Part shown: in pieces, positions 8,464-17,205 of the stretch
Layout: the number at the start of each line of letters is the position of its first letter
Numbering within the stretch: position 1 is the first letter of the stretch
Source: Pseudomonadota bacterium
Lineage (GTDB): Bacteria; Pseudomonadota; Alphaproteobacteria; Rhizobiales; Xanthobacteraceae
DNA: 64,000 nucleotides
NCBI GenBank assembly: GCA_018240595.1
Contig: JAFEFL010000029.1
Location: 1 to 64,000, forward strand
Reading direction: 5' to 3'
Translations under genes and position numbers: made by a program
The notes under the pieces: generated by a model
Databases searched by the model: none
Told to the model about the DNA's origin: nothing
What the model saw: the letters and a program-made list of their open reading frames with translations, nothing else

Positions 8464-8547
8464 AATCCGCGAACCCGGAATCCATAATCATTGACCGGGG
8501 GGTTATGGATTCCGGGCCCGCGCTTTCAGCGTATCCTGGAATGACAG
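8441..8547. repeat. Palindromic repeat overlapping the ligase stop codon
   Basis: Outer arms CTGTCATTCC (8441-8450) and GGAATGACAG (8538-8547). Inner arms CCCGGAATCCATAA and TTATGGATTCCGGG. This type is different from copies A and B. The last seven ligase codons and its stop TGA fall inside the left part of this element. Confidence 0.85.
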
Positions 8548-8624
8548 CAAGATAACTTGACCCCCAGCCGAACTTCGCCTCAGGTAGCGCCATGCCGAAC
8601 GAACTGGAGCCGATGGAGCCCCGC

Positions 8625-8900
8625 ATGAGCAACGACACCGCCGCCCGCGTTTTCGGGGGCTCGCCGCTCGGCGTCATCGTCCGCCTGATCCTGGTGTCGA
8701 TCCTGGTCGGTGTCATCCTGTCGGCCCTCGGGCTCGATCCGCTCGACATCCTGCACAGCCTGCAGCGGCTGGTCCGCAATATCTGGAACATGGGCTTCGA
8801 CGCCGTGCGCTGGCTGTGGGGCTATTTCCTGCTCGGCGCGGTCATCGTTATTCCGATCTGGCTGATCATGCGCGTCGTCAACGCCCCGCGCGGAAAGTGA
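8625..8900 (+). CDS. DUF6460-type small membrane protein
   Basis: 91 residues from the ATG at 8625, with two hydrophobic segments (about residues 15-35 and 65-85, around VIVRLILVSILVGVIL and FLLGAVIVIPIWLI) and a short basic tail. This matches the small two-helix membrane proteins annotated as DUF6460 in Hyphomicrobiales. I preferred 8625 over the ATG at 8592 because GGAG lies 6 nt upstream and family members begin at this point. Function unknown. Confidence 0.75.
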   Translation: MSNDTAARVFGGSPLGVIVRLILVSILVGVILSALGLDPLDILHSLQRLVRNIWNMGFDAVRWLWGYFLLGAVIVIPIWLIMRVVNAPRGK

Positions 8901-8913
8901 ACACGGCGCCCGT

Positions 8914-10233
8914 GTGAATCCCGCCGTCGAGGTCAATTCCCGCCGCATCTTTGCGATCGCGGGCCCGGCGATGCTGGCCAACATCACGACGCCGCTGCTC
9001 GGCGTCGTCGCGACGACCGTCATCGGCCGGCTCGGCGACGCGGCGGTCCTCGGCGGCGTCGCCATGGCGTCGCTGGTGTTCGACTGCATCTTCTGGCTGT
9101 TCGGCTTTCTGCGCAGCGGCACCGTGGCGCTGACCGCGCAGGCCTTCGGCGCCCGCGACTACGGCGAGCAGCGCGCGGTACTGGCGCGCGCCATGATGAC
9201 GGCGGCACTTTCCGGCCTCGCGCTGATCGCGCTGCGCGAACCGCTGACCTCGTTCGTCTTCGATCTGATGGGCGGCAGCGGCGAAGTCAGCGCGGTTGCG
9301 CGTAACTATTTCTTACTGCGCAGCTGGGCCTCGCCCTTCGCGCTCGGCAATTACGTGATGCTCGGCTGGTTCATCGGCCTGGCGCGGCCCATGCAGGCGC
9401 TGGCGGTGCAGATCAGCGTCAATGTCATCAACATGGCGCTGACGATGCTCCTGGTGCTGGTCGCCGGCTGGGGCGCGAGCGGCGCTGCGATCGCGGCCGT
9501 TATCGCCGAAATCTGCGGCCTCGTCCTCGGCCTCGCCATGGCCTGGCGCATGCTCGACGGCCGTTTCGAATGGCACAGCAAGGCGCATTACAGCCGCGAG
9601 AAACTGTGGCGCATGCTGCTGATCAATCGCGACATCATGCTGCGCACCGCGGCCCTGGTTTCGGTCTTTCTGTTCTTTTCGGCGCAGGGCGCACGCGCCG
9701 GCGACGTCACCCTTGCCGCCAATGCGGTGCTGCAGAACATCGTGTTCCTCGGCACTTTCTTTCTCGAGGGCCTCGCCAACGCCGCGCAGCAGCTCTGCGG
9801 CGCGAGCTACGGCGCGCGCGACCGCGACGCCTTCGCCCGCGCAGTGCGGCTCATCGGCCGCTGGGGCATCGCCTTCGGCATTTGCGCCGCGGTCCTGTTC
9901 TATGCCGCGGGGCCGCGGATCATCGCGTTGATGACGTCGAGCGAGGACGTGCGCCGCGCCGCCAACGACTTCCTGCTGATGGCGGCGCTCGTGCCGCTGA
10001 TCGGCGTACCGGCCTTCATCCTCGACGGCGTCTATGTCGGCGCCACGTGGACGCGCGACATGCGCAACCTGATGGCCGCGTCGCTGGCCGTTTATCTGGC
10101 CGCGTGGTGGGCCCTGCAGACGCTCGGCAACACCGGCCTCTGGCTCGCCCTGCTGATCTTCTATGTCTTGCGTGGCGGCTTGCAGGTGCTGCGTTATCCC
10201 GGTCTGGCGCGAAAGCCGTGGCCGGAGCGCTGA
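8914..10233 (+). CDS. MATE family efflux transporter
   Basis: 439 residues with about 12 hydrophobic helices and the internal duplication of the multidrug and toxin extrusion family. The N-terminal helix region RRIFAIAGPAMLANITTPLLGVV is typical, and a DinF-like layout is likely. It would act as a cation-coupled exporter in the inner membrane, with unknown substrate. The start is GTG at 8914. The gene ends 3 nt before the convergent pyrD stop. Confidence 0.9.
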   Translation: MNPAVEVNSRRIFAIAGPAMLANITTPLLGVVATTVIGRLGDAAVLGGVAMASLVFDCIFWLFGFLRSGTVALTAQAFGARDYGEQRAVLARAMMTAALSGLALIALREPLTSFVFDLMGGSGEVSAVARNYFLLRSWASPFALGNYVMLGWFIGLARPMQALAVQISVNVINMALTMLLVLVAGWGASGAAIAAVIAEICGLVLGLAMAWRMLDGRFEWHSKAHYSREKLWRMLLINRDIMLRTAALVSVFLFFSAQGARAGDVTLAANAVLQNIVFLGTFFLEGLANAAQQLCGASYGARDRDAFARAVRLIGRWGIAFGICAAVLFYAAGPRIIALMTSSEDVRRAANDFLLMAALVPLIGVPAFILDGVYVGATWTRDMRNLMAASLAVYLAAWWALQTLGNTGLWLALLIFYVLRGGLQVLRYPGLARKPWPER

Positions 10234-10236
10234 ACG

Positions 10237-11349
10237 TCAACCCGGCCAACTATCCGCCGTGATGTCCGCGGCATCGACACCGACCATCGCGGCCAGCGAC
10301 TCGCGGTTGCCGCGCTTGATGGCGGCGGCGATGTCGGCCTTCATCTGCGCCACCAGACCGATGCCTTGATAGACCAGGCCGGTATAGAGCTGCACCAGGC
10401 TGGCGCCGGCCTTGATCTTGGCGATCGCCGTGGCGCCGGAGTCGACGCCGCCGACGCCGATCAGCGGAAACGCATTTTCCGCGCGCACGAATGTCTCCGC
10501 CAGCATCCGGGTCGACAGCTTGAAGATCGGCTTTCCGGACAGACCGCCCGATTCGCGCGCCTTGTCGTGATCGCGCAAGGCTGGCGGCCGCGAGATCGTC
10601 GTGTTCGAGACGATCATGCCGTCGACCCGATGCTTGCGGGCGACGCCTACGACGTCGTCAAGTTCCGACAGCGTCAGGTCCGGCGCGATCTTGACGAGGA
10701 CCGGCGTGGGGCCGGCGCGTGAGCGCACCCTTTCGCGGGCGTCGATCACCCGCGCCAGAAGATCGTCGAGCGCGTCGGCCTGTTGCAGGCTGCGCAGGCC
10801 CGGCGTGTTCGGCGACGAGACGTTGACGGTAAAATAGCTCGCCACTGCGGCGAAGGTCTCGATCAGGCGGACATAGTCCTCGCTGCGGTCGGAGGAATCC
10901 TTGTTGGCGCCGATATTGACGCCGACGACACCGCCGGCATGAGCACGAGCGGCGAGCCGGGCCAGCGCCGGAGCGGCGCCGCCGTTGTTGAAGCCGAGGC
11001 GGTTGATGACGCCGCCGTCGGCCTCGAGCCGGAAGACCCGCGGACGCGGGTTGCCGAGCTGCGGGCGCGGGGTGAGCGTACCGACCTCGACAAAGCCGAA
11101 GCCGAGCTTGAGCAGGGCGTCGGGAGCAACCGCGTTCTTGTCGAATCCGGCCGCCAGGCCGATCGGATTGGGAAAATTCAGGCCGAAAGCGCGGACACGC
11201 AGCTCCGGTGGGTCGGGTTCCGGTTGCCCCAACGGGACCAGCCGCAGCGCCTTGAGAACCAGGCCATGGGCATCTTCGGGGTCGAGCGCGCGCAGAAACG
11301 GCCGCGACAGGCGATCAAAAAGGGCGATCACCGACAGGTACTCCAACAT
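10237..11349 (-). CDS. pyrD: Dihydroorotate dehydrogenase (quinone), class 2
   Basis: 370 residues from the ATG at 11349. It oxidises dihydroorotate to orotate with FMN and passes electrons to the membrane quinone pool (pyrimidine synthesis). Seen: an N-terminal amphipathic stretch (FDRLSRPFLRALDPEDAHGLVLKALR) typical of class 2 enzymes, FMN-site NPIGLAAGFDKN, active-site region NVSSPNTPGLRSLQ with the catalytic serine, and C-terminal GVGGVDSG. The frame stays open further upstream, but the family starts at MLEYLSVIALFDRL. Confidence 0.93.
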   Translation of the reverse strand: MLEYLSVIALFDRLSRPFLRALDPEDAHGLVLKALRLVPLGQPEPDPPELRVRAFGLNFPNPIGLAAGFDKNAVAPDALLKLGFGFVEVGTLTPRPQLGNPRPRVFRLEADGGVINRLGFNNGGAAPALARLAARAHAGGVVGVNIGANKDSSDRSEDYVRLIETFAAVASYFTVNVSSPNTPGLRSLQQADALDDLLARVIDARERVRSRAGPTPVLVKIAPDLTLSELDDVVGVARKHRVDGMIVSNTTISRPPALRDHDKARESGGLSGKPIFKLSTRMLAETFVRAENAFPLIGVGGVDSGATAIAKIKAGASLVQLYTGLVYQGIGLVAQMKADIAAAIKRGNRESLAAMVGVDAADITADSWPG

Positions 11350-11469
11350 CGGTGCCGGGGGCCTGCGGGCCCGGCGGCGTAAAGTGAGCAAGACTGGCCA
11401 AGACATAAGGCCGAACGCCCGTAAAAGCGATGGCTGGGGGTAATTTCTCCCCCGAAGCCATAAACAGGT

Positions 11470-11498
11470 GTGACAAAGGGCCGACTCGCGGTTATAAT
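11470..11498 (+). promoter_or_regulatory. Sigma-70-type promoter of the S24 regulator
   Basis: GTGACA at 11470-11475 and TATAAT at 11493-11498 are separated by 17 nt and point toward the S24 gene at 11583. The leader would be about 75 nt long. Confidence 0.6.
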
Positions 11499-11582
11499 TC
11501 CTAAAGAATGACCGATAACCCAAGTCTCCTAACTGAAGACTGACAACCCCAAGGCCGCCGAGGCCGAAACGCCGGTGAAGAC

Positions 11583-12212
11583 ATGCTGACCCACGCCCAG
11601 ATCTGGAATGCCATCGACCGTCTTGCCGCCCGGTCCAAGATGACCGCGTCCGGTCTTGCCAAGAAAGCCGGCCTCGACCCGACCACCTTCAACAAGTCGA
11701 AGCGGATCACCCCGGAAGGCCGGCCGCGCTGGCCCTCGACCGAATCGGTCGCCAAGGCGCTGGCCGCGACCAGCACCAAGGTCGATACTTTCGTTAGCCT
11801 GATCACCGACGGCGGCAAGCCTTCGATCGCCAATGTGCCGCTGATCGGCTTTGCCGAAGCCGGCGCCGAAGGCTTCTTCGACGATGCCGGATTTCCGGTC
11901 GGCAAGGGCTGGGAGGAAATCAACTTTCCGCAAATTACCGACGAGCATGCTTATGCGCTGGAAATTTCCGGCGACTCGATGAAGCCGGCCTATCGCGAGG
12001 GCGACATCATCATCGTCTCGCCGGGCGCGCCGGTGCGCAAAGGCGACCGCGTCGTGGTCAAGACCCGCAAGGGCGAGATCATGGCCAAGGAACTGAAGCG
12101 CAAACAAGCCAAGAGCATCGAGCTCAAGTCGCTCAACTCCGACCATCGCGACCGCACCTTGCAGATGGCGGACGTCGAATGGATCGCCCGCATCGTCTGG
12201 GCGAGCCAGTAA
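11583..12212 (+). CDS. Helix-turn-helix regulator with S24 (LexA/CI-like) peptidase domain
   Basis: 209 residues. The N-terminal HTH covers about residues 1-70. The C-terminal S24 peptidase fold has the catalytic serine S132 in EISGDSMKPAYREGD and lysine K160 in GDRVVVKT. This resembles LexA or phage CI repressors, which self-cleave on RecA filaments, and the Ala-Gly in FAEAGAEG (about residue 94) is a possible cleavage site. No phage genes are nearby, so this is probably a resident stress regulator. Its targets are unknown. It has its own promoter, divergent from pyrD. Confidence 0.85.
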   Translation: MLTHAQIWNAIDRLAARSKMTASGLAKKAGLDPTTFNKSKRITPEGRPRWPSTESVAKALAATSTKVDTFVSLITDGGKPSIANVPLIGFAEAGAEGFFDDAGFPVGKGWEEINFPQITDEHAYALEISGDSMKPAYREGDIIIVSPGAPVRKGDRVVVKTRKGEIMAKELKRKQAKSIELKSLNSDHRDRTLQMADVEWIARIVWASQ

Positions 12213-12288
12213 GCGCTCAACCAGCAAGCCGCAATGGATCGCGACCGTCGATCCCGGTAGAGTTCCCCCGCGCTGGTTATTGAGTCGC

Positions 12289-12315
12289 GCAACGACGCAT
12301 CAGACGCGTCGTTGC
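12289..12315 (+). terminator. Hairpin after the S24 regulator gene
   Basis: GCAACGACGC (12289-12298) pairs with GCGTCGTTGC (12306-12315) around a 7-nt loop. No T-run follows, so termination is uncertain. It lies 40 nt before the carbonic anhydrase start and could also act in that gene's leader. Confidence 0.45.
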
Positions 12316-12354
12316 CGCAACAGGTAGCCGGGTATTTCATCAGGGGGGCTCTTT

Positions 12355-13107
12355 ATGGATCGTCGACATGCGTTGAGGGTGTTAGCCGGTATGGCGCTGT
12401 GCCCGGTTTGCGCATCGCCAGGTTTTGCCGCAGAAGGCGCGCACTGGAGCTACGAGGGCGAAGGCGGCCCGTCGCACTGGGGCGATCTCGACGCCGCCAG
12501 CAAGGCGTGCTCGGCGGGCACACAGCAATCGCCTATCGACATTCAGAGCAGCATCAAGTCGCAGCTACCGGCCCTGAAGATCAGCTGGCCGAAGAAGCCG
12601 GACATGATCGTCAACAACGGCCACACCATCCAGGTGAACGCCGATCCCGGCAACACACTCACCGTCGGCTCAAGCAAGTACGAACTGCTGCAATATCATT
12701 TCCATCACCCGAGCGAGCACCTGATCGGCGGCAAGGCCTATCCGATGGAAGTGCATTTCGTGCATCGCGAGGCGAGCGGCAATCTCGCGGTGGTCGGCGC
12801 GCTGATGGCGGCCGGCAAAGCGAACGCGGCCTTCAACAAGATCGTGAGCGCCATGCCGGGCAAGGAAGGCCCGCCAGTGAAGATGTCGGCTGCCGCCGAT
12901 CCCAACCAGATGCTGCCGGCCGGCCGCGGCTATTACCGCTACTCCGGCTCGCTGACGACGCCGCCGTGCAGCGAAGTGGTGAACTGGCTGGTGCTGCGCA
13001 ATCCGATCCAGGTCGCACGCGCCGACATTGACGCCTTCGGCAAGCTGTTCCCGATGAACGCGCGTCCGGTGCAGAAGGACAATCGACGCTTCGTCTTGAG
13101 TTCGTGA
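12355..13107 (+). CDS. Periplasmic alpha-type carbonic anhydrase
   Basis: 250 residues; interconverts CO2 and bicarbonate. An export signal is visible (MDRRHALRVLAGMALCPVC ... GFA, with a twin-arginine pair but otherwise Sec-like). The mature part begins HWSYEGEGGPSHWG, the classic alpha-CA opening. Zinc ligands are H115 and H117 in QYHFHHPSEH and H134 in MEVHFVH. The TTPPCSEVVNW strand is also present, with C52 and that cysteine likely forming the family disulfide. It probably acts in periplasmic CO2/pH balance. Confidence 0.93.
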   Translation: MDRRHALRVLAGMALCPVCASPGFAAEGAHWSYEGEGGPSHWGDLDAASKACSAGTQQSPIDIQSSIKSQLPALKISWPKKPDMIVNNGHTIQVNADPGNTLTVGSSKYELLQYHFHHPSEHLIGGKAYPMEVHFVHREASGNLAVVGALMAAGKANAAFNKIVSAMPGKEGPPVKMSAAADPNQMLPAGRGYYRYSGSLTTPPCSEVVNWLVLRNPIQVARADIDAFGKLFPMNARPVQKDNRRFVLSS

Positions 13108-13120
13108 GCGCCGGGTCGAA

Positions 13121-13150
13121 CTTATGCCCCGCCAAAGCGCGGGGCATAAG
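13121..13150 (+). terminator. Perfect 12-bp hairpin after carbonic anhydrase
   Basis: CTTATGCCCCGC (13121-13132) and GCGGGGCATAAG (13139-13150) flank a 6-nt loop, 14 nt after the carbonic anhydrase stop and before the convergent small gene at 13188. It has no T-run but is well placed as a shared terminator. Confidence 0.55.
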
Positions 13151-13187
13151 CTCCCAGTTACGATCCGGCGCGCAATGCATCGCCCGC

Positions 13188-13340
13188 TCAGACGGCGTGA
13201 AGCGCCATCCGGACGACATAGGCAGCAATCGACAGGCTGATCAGGAATATGCCGAGGCCGATCGGCGATCCCCAGCCGTGCCAATTCATCGCCGCCTGGG
13301 CGTATTTCCATTCCTGCTCGGGCGTCAAAGGTTCTCTCAT
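13188..13340 (-). CDS. Small one-helix membrane protein
   Basis: 50 residues from the ATG at 13340, with AAAGGA 7 nt upstream. The ATG at 13343 is a possible alternative only 4 nt from that site. The N-terminus is polar (REPLTPEQEWKYAQAAM) and one membrane segment follows (GIFLISLSIAAYVVRMAL). No family recognised. It is divergent from the MarR gene and may be its target, given the palindrome at 13439-13449 between them. Confidence 0.65.
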   Translation of the reverse strand: MREPLTPEQEWKYAQAAMNWHGWGSPIGLGIFLISLSIAAYVVRMALHAV

Positions 13341-13438
13341 CATCTGATCCTTTCTCGTTGCCGATGGCGGTGGACAAGCGCGCCGCCGGACGGCTGGCGG
13401 CTTGACCACTTAGTTCGGCAATCATATATTTCGATTGT

Positions 13439-13449
13439 CTAATTATTAG
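13439..13449. promoter_or_regulatory. Candidate MarR operator
   Basis: CTAATTATTAG is an 11-bp odd palindrome in an AT-rich stretch just upstream of the marR-like start at 13465 and between the divergent genes. MarR repressors usually bind such sites over their own promoter. Inferred from pattern and position only. Confidence 0.45.
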
Positions 13450-13464
13450 GTTGTTGAAATAATA

Positions 13465-13968
13465 ATGTCAAGCGCGAGACGCGACGACCTCATCGACGCC
13501 ATCGGCAGCACCATCATGCGTTGGCAGGATGCCACGCAGGCCTTCGACGAGGCCGTCGGCGCCAAACTCGAGCTCGGCTCCACCGAGCGTCATTGCCTGT
13601 CGTTTCTGCACGAAGGGCCGAAGACCGCCGGCGCCATCGCCGAAACAGTGGCGCTGACGCCGGCGGCCGTCACCGCAATGATCGACCGGCTGGAAATGCG
13701 CGGTCTGGTCGAGCGACGGCGCAGCGCCGAGGATCGGCGGCAGGTGCAGGTCGTACTGACCGACATGGCGATGACGGCGGCGATGAAATTCTACGGCCCG
13801 ATCGCCAAAGAAGGCGCGGCGCTGCTCGAGTCGATGCCGACCGCCGATCTCGAGGTGATCAAGAGATTCTTCGACAAGGCACTCGCGATGCAGCAGCGCC
13901 AGACCGATCGCATCCGCGCCATGGCCGGGCAAAAGCCTCGCGCCCGCCAATGGCGCGGGAAACTTTAA
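13465..13968 (+). CDS. MarR family transcriptional regulator
   Basis: 167 residues with the MarR winged-helix core: ERHCLSFLHEGPKTAGAIAETVALTPAAVTAMIDRLEMRG, then the wing with ERRRSAEDRRQVQVVLT. The flanking N- and C-terminal helices form the dimer. It probably represses itself and the divergent small membrane gene. The ligand is unknown. Confidence 0.9.
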   Translation: MSSARRDDLIDAIGSTIMRWQDATQAFDEAVGAKLELGSTERHCLSFLHEGPKTAGAIAETVALTPAAVTAMIDRLEMRGLVERRRSAEDRRQVQVVLTDMAMTAAMKFYGPIAKEGAALLESMPTADLEVIKRFFDKALAMQQRQTDRIRAMAGQKPRARQWRGKL

Positions 13969-13983
13969 CCGCGGCGACGAAGC

Positions 13984-15639
13984 TCAAGCCGATCGCGCCA
14001 GCGCGCCGTCGATCATGTCGACCGTGTTCTTGACGCCGTAAACGGCGACGAAGGAGCCGAAGCGCGGGCCCTTCTCCTGGCCGAGCAGCACCTGGTACAG
14101 CATGTTGAACCAGTCGAGCGACACGCCGGGCCGGCCGTCCTTAGCCTTCTTGGCGTGATCGAGGAACGGCTCGCGACGGCCAATTTCGTAGACGACGTTC
14201 TGGATCTCTTCCGCCGTCGCATTCGGATTAAGATTGGCCAGCGCGTCGCGCAGATCGGCGAGCGCCTTGCGCTCGACATCGCTCGGCTCGCGGAATTTCT
14301 TTTCCGGCAGCACGAAGTCGCGGAAGTAATGGATGGCGTAGCCAACCGCGTCGTTCAGCTTCGGATGGCTCTGCGGCGTCACGCCCGGACGATAGCGGCC
14401 GATGAAGCCCCACAAGGTCTCGGCGTTCTCGGCGTTCGATGACGACACCAACGTGAGCAGCATCGTGAACGAAATCGGCATGTCCGCCACCGGCGGCTTG
14501 CCGTTATGGATGTGCCAGACCGGGTTGCCGAGCTTCTGTTTCCAGTCCTGCTGGCGCGGATAGCCGTCGAGAAATTGCTGATAGTCGTCGACCTGGCGCG
14601 GGATCACGTCGAAGTACAGCCGCTTCGCCGACTTCGGCTCGCGATACATGAACAGCGACAGCGATTCCGGCGAGGCGTAACGCAGCCATTCCTCGATGGT
14701 CAGGCCGTTGCCCTTCGACTTGGAAATCTTCTGGCCCTTTTCGTCGAGGAACAGTTCGTAGTTGAAGCCTTCCGGCGGCTTGGCGTCGAGCGCCTTGCAG
14801 ATCTGACCCGACAGCTTCACCGAGTCGATGAGATCCTTCCCGGCCATTTCGTAATCCACGCCGAGTGCGGTCCAGCGCATCGCCCAGTCCGGCTTCCATT
14901 GCAGCTTGCAGGCGCCACCGGTGACCGGGACGGTGACCGGTTCCTTGGTGTCGGGGTGCTCGTAGGTGATGGTGCCGGCCTTGGCGTCATGGGCGGTGAT
15001 CGGCACCTGCAGCACGATGCCGGTTTGCGGATCGATCGGCAGGAACGGCGAATAGGTCGCGGCGCGCTCCTCACGCAGCGACGGCAGCATGATCGCCATC
15101 ACCTTGTCGAAACGCTGCAGCATCTTCAACAGCGTCGCGTCGAACCGGCCCGCCTTGTAATACTCGGTCGACGAAGCGAATTCGTAGTCGAAGCCGAAGT
15201 GATCAAGGAAGGCGCGCAGCCGCGCATTATTGTGCTCGCCGAACGAGGGATGCGTGCCGAACGGATCGCGCACCTTGGTCAGCGGCTTGCCGAGATCGAG
15301 CGCCAGCGCGTCCTTGTTGGGCACGTTGTCCGGCACCTTGCGCAGGCCGTCCATGTCGTCGGAGAAGGCGATCAGCCGGGTCTTGACCTTGTCCTCGGTG
15401 AGGACGCGGAAGGCGTGGCGCACCATGGTGGTGCGCGCCACCTCGCCGAAGGTGCCGATATGCGGCAGACCTGATGGGCCGTAGCCGGTCTCGAAAATGA
15501 CCTCGTCTTTCGGTTTGGCCTTGAACCGCGCGACGATCTTTTTCGCCTCCTCGAACGGCCAGGCGTTCGACTGTTCGGCGAGCTTCTTGAGCTCGTCGGG
15601 CGTGATTTGCGGCGCAATTTCGGCAGTGGTCATCGACAT
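13984..15639 (-). CDS. lysS: Lysyl-tRNA synthetase, class I
   Basis: 551 residues from the ATG at 15639, chosen because GGAGG lies 5 nt upstream; the ATG at 15633 is too far from it. Charges tRNA-Lys. It is the class I enzyme: Rossmann-fold signature [12 protein letters not shown] near residue 60 (HIGH equivalent) and KISKSKGNG (KMSKS equivalent). Class I LysRS is usual in many alphaproteobacteria. Length is normal. Confidence 0.95.
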   Translation of the reverse strand: MSMTTAEIAPQITPDELKKLAEQSNAWPFEEAKKIVARFKAKPKDEVIFETGYGPSGLPHIGTFGEVARTTMVRHAFRVLTEDKVKTRLIAFSDDMDGLRKVPDNVPNKDALALDLGKPLTKVRDPFGTHPSFGEHNNARLRAFLDHFGFDYEFASSTEYYKAGRFDATLLKMLQRFDKVMAIMLPSLREERAATYSPFLPIDPQTGIVLQVPITAHDAKAGTITYEHPDTKEPVTVPVTGGACKLQWKPDWAMRWTALGVDYEMAGKDLIDSVKLSGQICKALDAKPPEGFNYELFLDEKGQKISKSKGNGLTIEEWLRYASPESLSLFMYREPKSAKRLYFDVIPRQVDDYQQFLDGYPRQQDWKQKLGNPVWHIHNGKPPVADMPISFTMLLTLVSSSNAENAETLWGFIGRYRPGVTPQSHPKLNDAVGYAIHYFRDFVLPEKKFREPSDVERKALADLRDALANLNPNATAEEIQNVVYEIGRREPFLDHAKKAKDGRPGVSLDWFNMLYQVLLGQEKGPRFGSFVAVYGVKNTVDMIDGALARSA

Positions 15640-15709
15640 TCCGGCCTCCGGCGGGCAGACATAGGCAAGAGGCGCCAAGGCGTCAATTGAAGGCCAGAAA
15701 GTCGCGATC

Positions 15710-16957
15710 GTGAGCCCGCCCAAAGCCCCCAAGAACAAAGCCGCCGCCGTGATCGGCGGCGGCCCCGCCGGGCTGATCGCGGCCGAGACCCTGGCCCGCG
15801 CCGGCGTCGCGGTGACGGTGTACGACCAGATGCCCTCGCCCGGCCGCAAGTTTCTCATGGCGGGACGCGGCGGCCTCAACCTGACGCATTCGGAGCCCCT
15901 GCCCGATTTCCTCAAGCGCTACGGCGACGCCGACGAGCGGTTGCTCGACGCCGTGACCGCCTTTCCCCCGGCAGCACTCCGCGCCTGGGCGGATGAACTC
16001 GGCGCCGACACCTTTGTCGGCTCGAGCGGCCGCGTTTTTCCCAAGGCGATGAAAACCTCGCCGCTGCTGCGCACCTGGCTGCTGCGCCTGCGCAATCTCG
16101 GCGTCACCGTGAAGCTGCGCCACCGCTGGGAGGGTTGGGACGACGACGGCCAGCTGGTTTTCAAATCCGGCGGCGAGGACATTGCGGTGAAGCCGGATGT
16201 CGTCGTGCTGGCGACGGGCGGCGCGAGCTGGCCGAAGCTCGGCTCCGACGCGCGCTGGGTGGATGTGCTGCGCGGAGAGAAGGTCGCGGTGGCGCCGCTG
16301 CAGGCGTCGAACTGCGGCTTCACCGCCGCATGGTCCGACGTGCTGCGCGGCTTCGCCGGCCAGCCGCTCAAGCGCATCGCCATCAGCTTCGGGGAAAGCA
16401 GCGCGCGCGGCGAAGCGATGATAACGCAGACCGGCATCGAAGGCGGCGCCATTTACGCGCTGTCGTCACCAATCCGCGACGCCATAAACAAGGACGGCGT
16501 GGCGACCATCGTCTTCGACCTGTTGCCGGACGTGACCCTCGCCAAGCTCGGCGAACGTCTGTCAGCGCCGCGCGGCAAGCAATCGCTGACCAATTTCCTG
16601 CGCAAGAACACGCATCTGGCCGCCGTGGCGCTGTCGCTGCTGCATGAAGCGGCGCTGGCCAAAGGCAAGCCGCTATCCGCGCTGCCGCCTGCTGCGATCG
16701 CGGCGCTGATCAAGGCGGTGCCGGTGAAACTGACCGGGGTGCAGCCGATCGAAACGGCGATCTCGAGCGCCGGCGGCATTCGCTTTGCCGAACTCGACGA
16801 GCATTTCATGCTGCGGAACAGCCGCGGCGTTTTCGTCGCCGGCGAAATGCTGGATTGGGACGCGCCGACCGGCGGCTATCTGTTGCAGGCGAGCTTCGCC
16901 ACCGGCGTCGCCGCCGCGCAGGGCGCGCTGACCTGGCTCAAAAATGCCCGGACATGA
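15710..16957 (+). CDS. FAD-dependent oxidoreductase (BaiN / HI0933-like flavoprotein)
   Basis: 415 residues starting with GTG at 15710. Dinucleotide-binding motif [11 protein letters not shown] at residues 16-26, then [18 protein letters not shown], the signature of the HI0933-like flavoproteins, and a C-terminal FAD segment [21 protein letters not shown]. The reaction is unknown in bacteria. It is divergent from lysS, with a 70-nt spacer. Confidence 0.88.
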   Translation: MSPPKAPKNKAAAVIGGGPAGLIAAETLARAGVAVTVYDQMPSPGRKFLMAGRGGLNLTHSEPLPDFLKRYGDADERLLDAVTAFPPAALRAWADELGADTFVGSSGRVFPKAMKTSPLLRTWLLRLRNLGVTVKLRHRWEGWDDDGQLVFKSGGEDIAVKPDVVVLATGGASWPKLGSDARWVDVLRGEKVAVAPLQASNCGFTAAWSDVLRGFAGQPLKRIAISFGESSARGEAMITQTGIEGGAIYALSSPIRDAINKDGVATIVFDLLPDVTLAKLGERLSAPRGKQSLTNFLRKNTHLAAVALSLLHEAALAKGKPLSALPPAAIAALIKAVPVKLTGVQPIETAISSAGGIRFAELDEHFMLRNSRGVFVAGEMLDWDAPTGGYLLQASFATGVAAAQGALTWLKNART

Positions 16958-16960
16958 AAG

Positions 16961-16988
16961 AAGGGCCGCCCCGATGGGGACGGCCCTT
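16961..16988. terminator. Bidirectional terminator hairpin
   Basis: AAGGGCCG / CGGCCCTT outer stem with CCCC / GGGG inner pairs and a GAT loop. It lies 4 nt after the flavoprotein gene and 30 nt downstream of the micro-ORF on the minus strand, where TTTC follows. It separates two convergent units. Confidence 0.65.
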
Positions 16989-17018
16989 CCATTGTCGAAC
17001 CGCTATCCGCGGGACCGC

Positions 17019-17096
17019 TTAGCTGACGCGGAAACCCACCGAGGCGAGATTCCAGGTCGCGGTGGCCGACAGTCGCGGCGATAGACAATGAGACAC
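17019..17096 (-). CDS. 25-residue micro-ORF with maximal Shine-Dalgarno
   Basis: GTG at 17096-17094 and TAA at 17021-17019 enclose 25 codons; the peptide starts MSHCLSPRLSATATW and ends GFRVS. On the minus strand AGAAAGGAGGTGATCCAG lies immediately upstream and overlaps the first base of the GTG. It is an 18-nt perfect complement of the 3' tail of 16S rRNA, and the GGAGG core ends 7 nt before the GTG. Such a site makes translation very likely. No family recognised. It lies downstream of the HWE kinase gene and is followed by a hairpin at 16961-16988. Confidence 0.65.
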   Translation of the reverse strand: MSHCLSPRLSATATWNLASVGFRVS

Positions 17097-17113
17097 TGGA
17101 TCACCTCCTTTCT
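17096..17113 (-). promoter_or_regulatory. Extended perfect Shine-Dalgarno
   Basis: The plus strand reads CTGGATCACCTCCTTTCT, identical to the 16S rRNA 3' end. The flanks do not continue the rRNA sequence on either side, so this is a ribosome-binding site on the minus strand and not an rRNA fragment. Confidence 0.75.
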
Positions 17114-17205
17114 GATGTTGACGATGCACCTAAGGTAATCCGTCCGCAGCAGTTTGGAAGTGCCTTGTCGGCCAAAAACGGCGTTCCGCGCGGCCGCCCT
17201 CGCCG

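Noticed and set aside
11583..12212. Prophage repressor
   Set aside because: S24 repressor fold, but no phage genes, integrase or attachment site near it.
17096..17113. Fragment of 16S rRNA (3' end)
   Set aside because: Only 18 nt match; neither the preceding GGAACCTGCGG nor the following spacer is present, and the opposite strand reads as a ribosome site for a frame.
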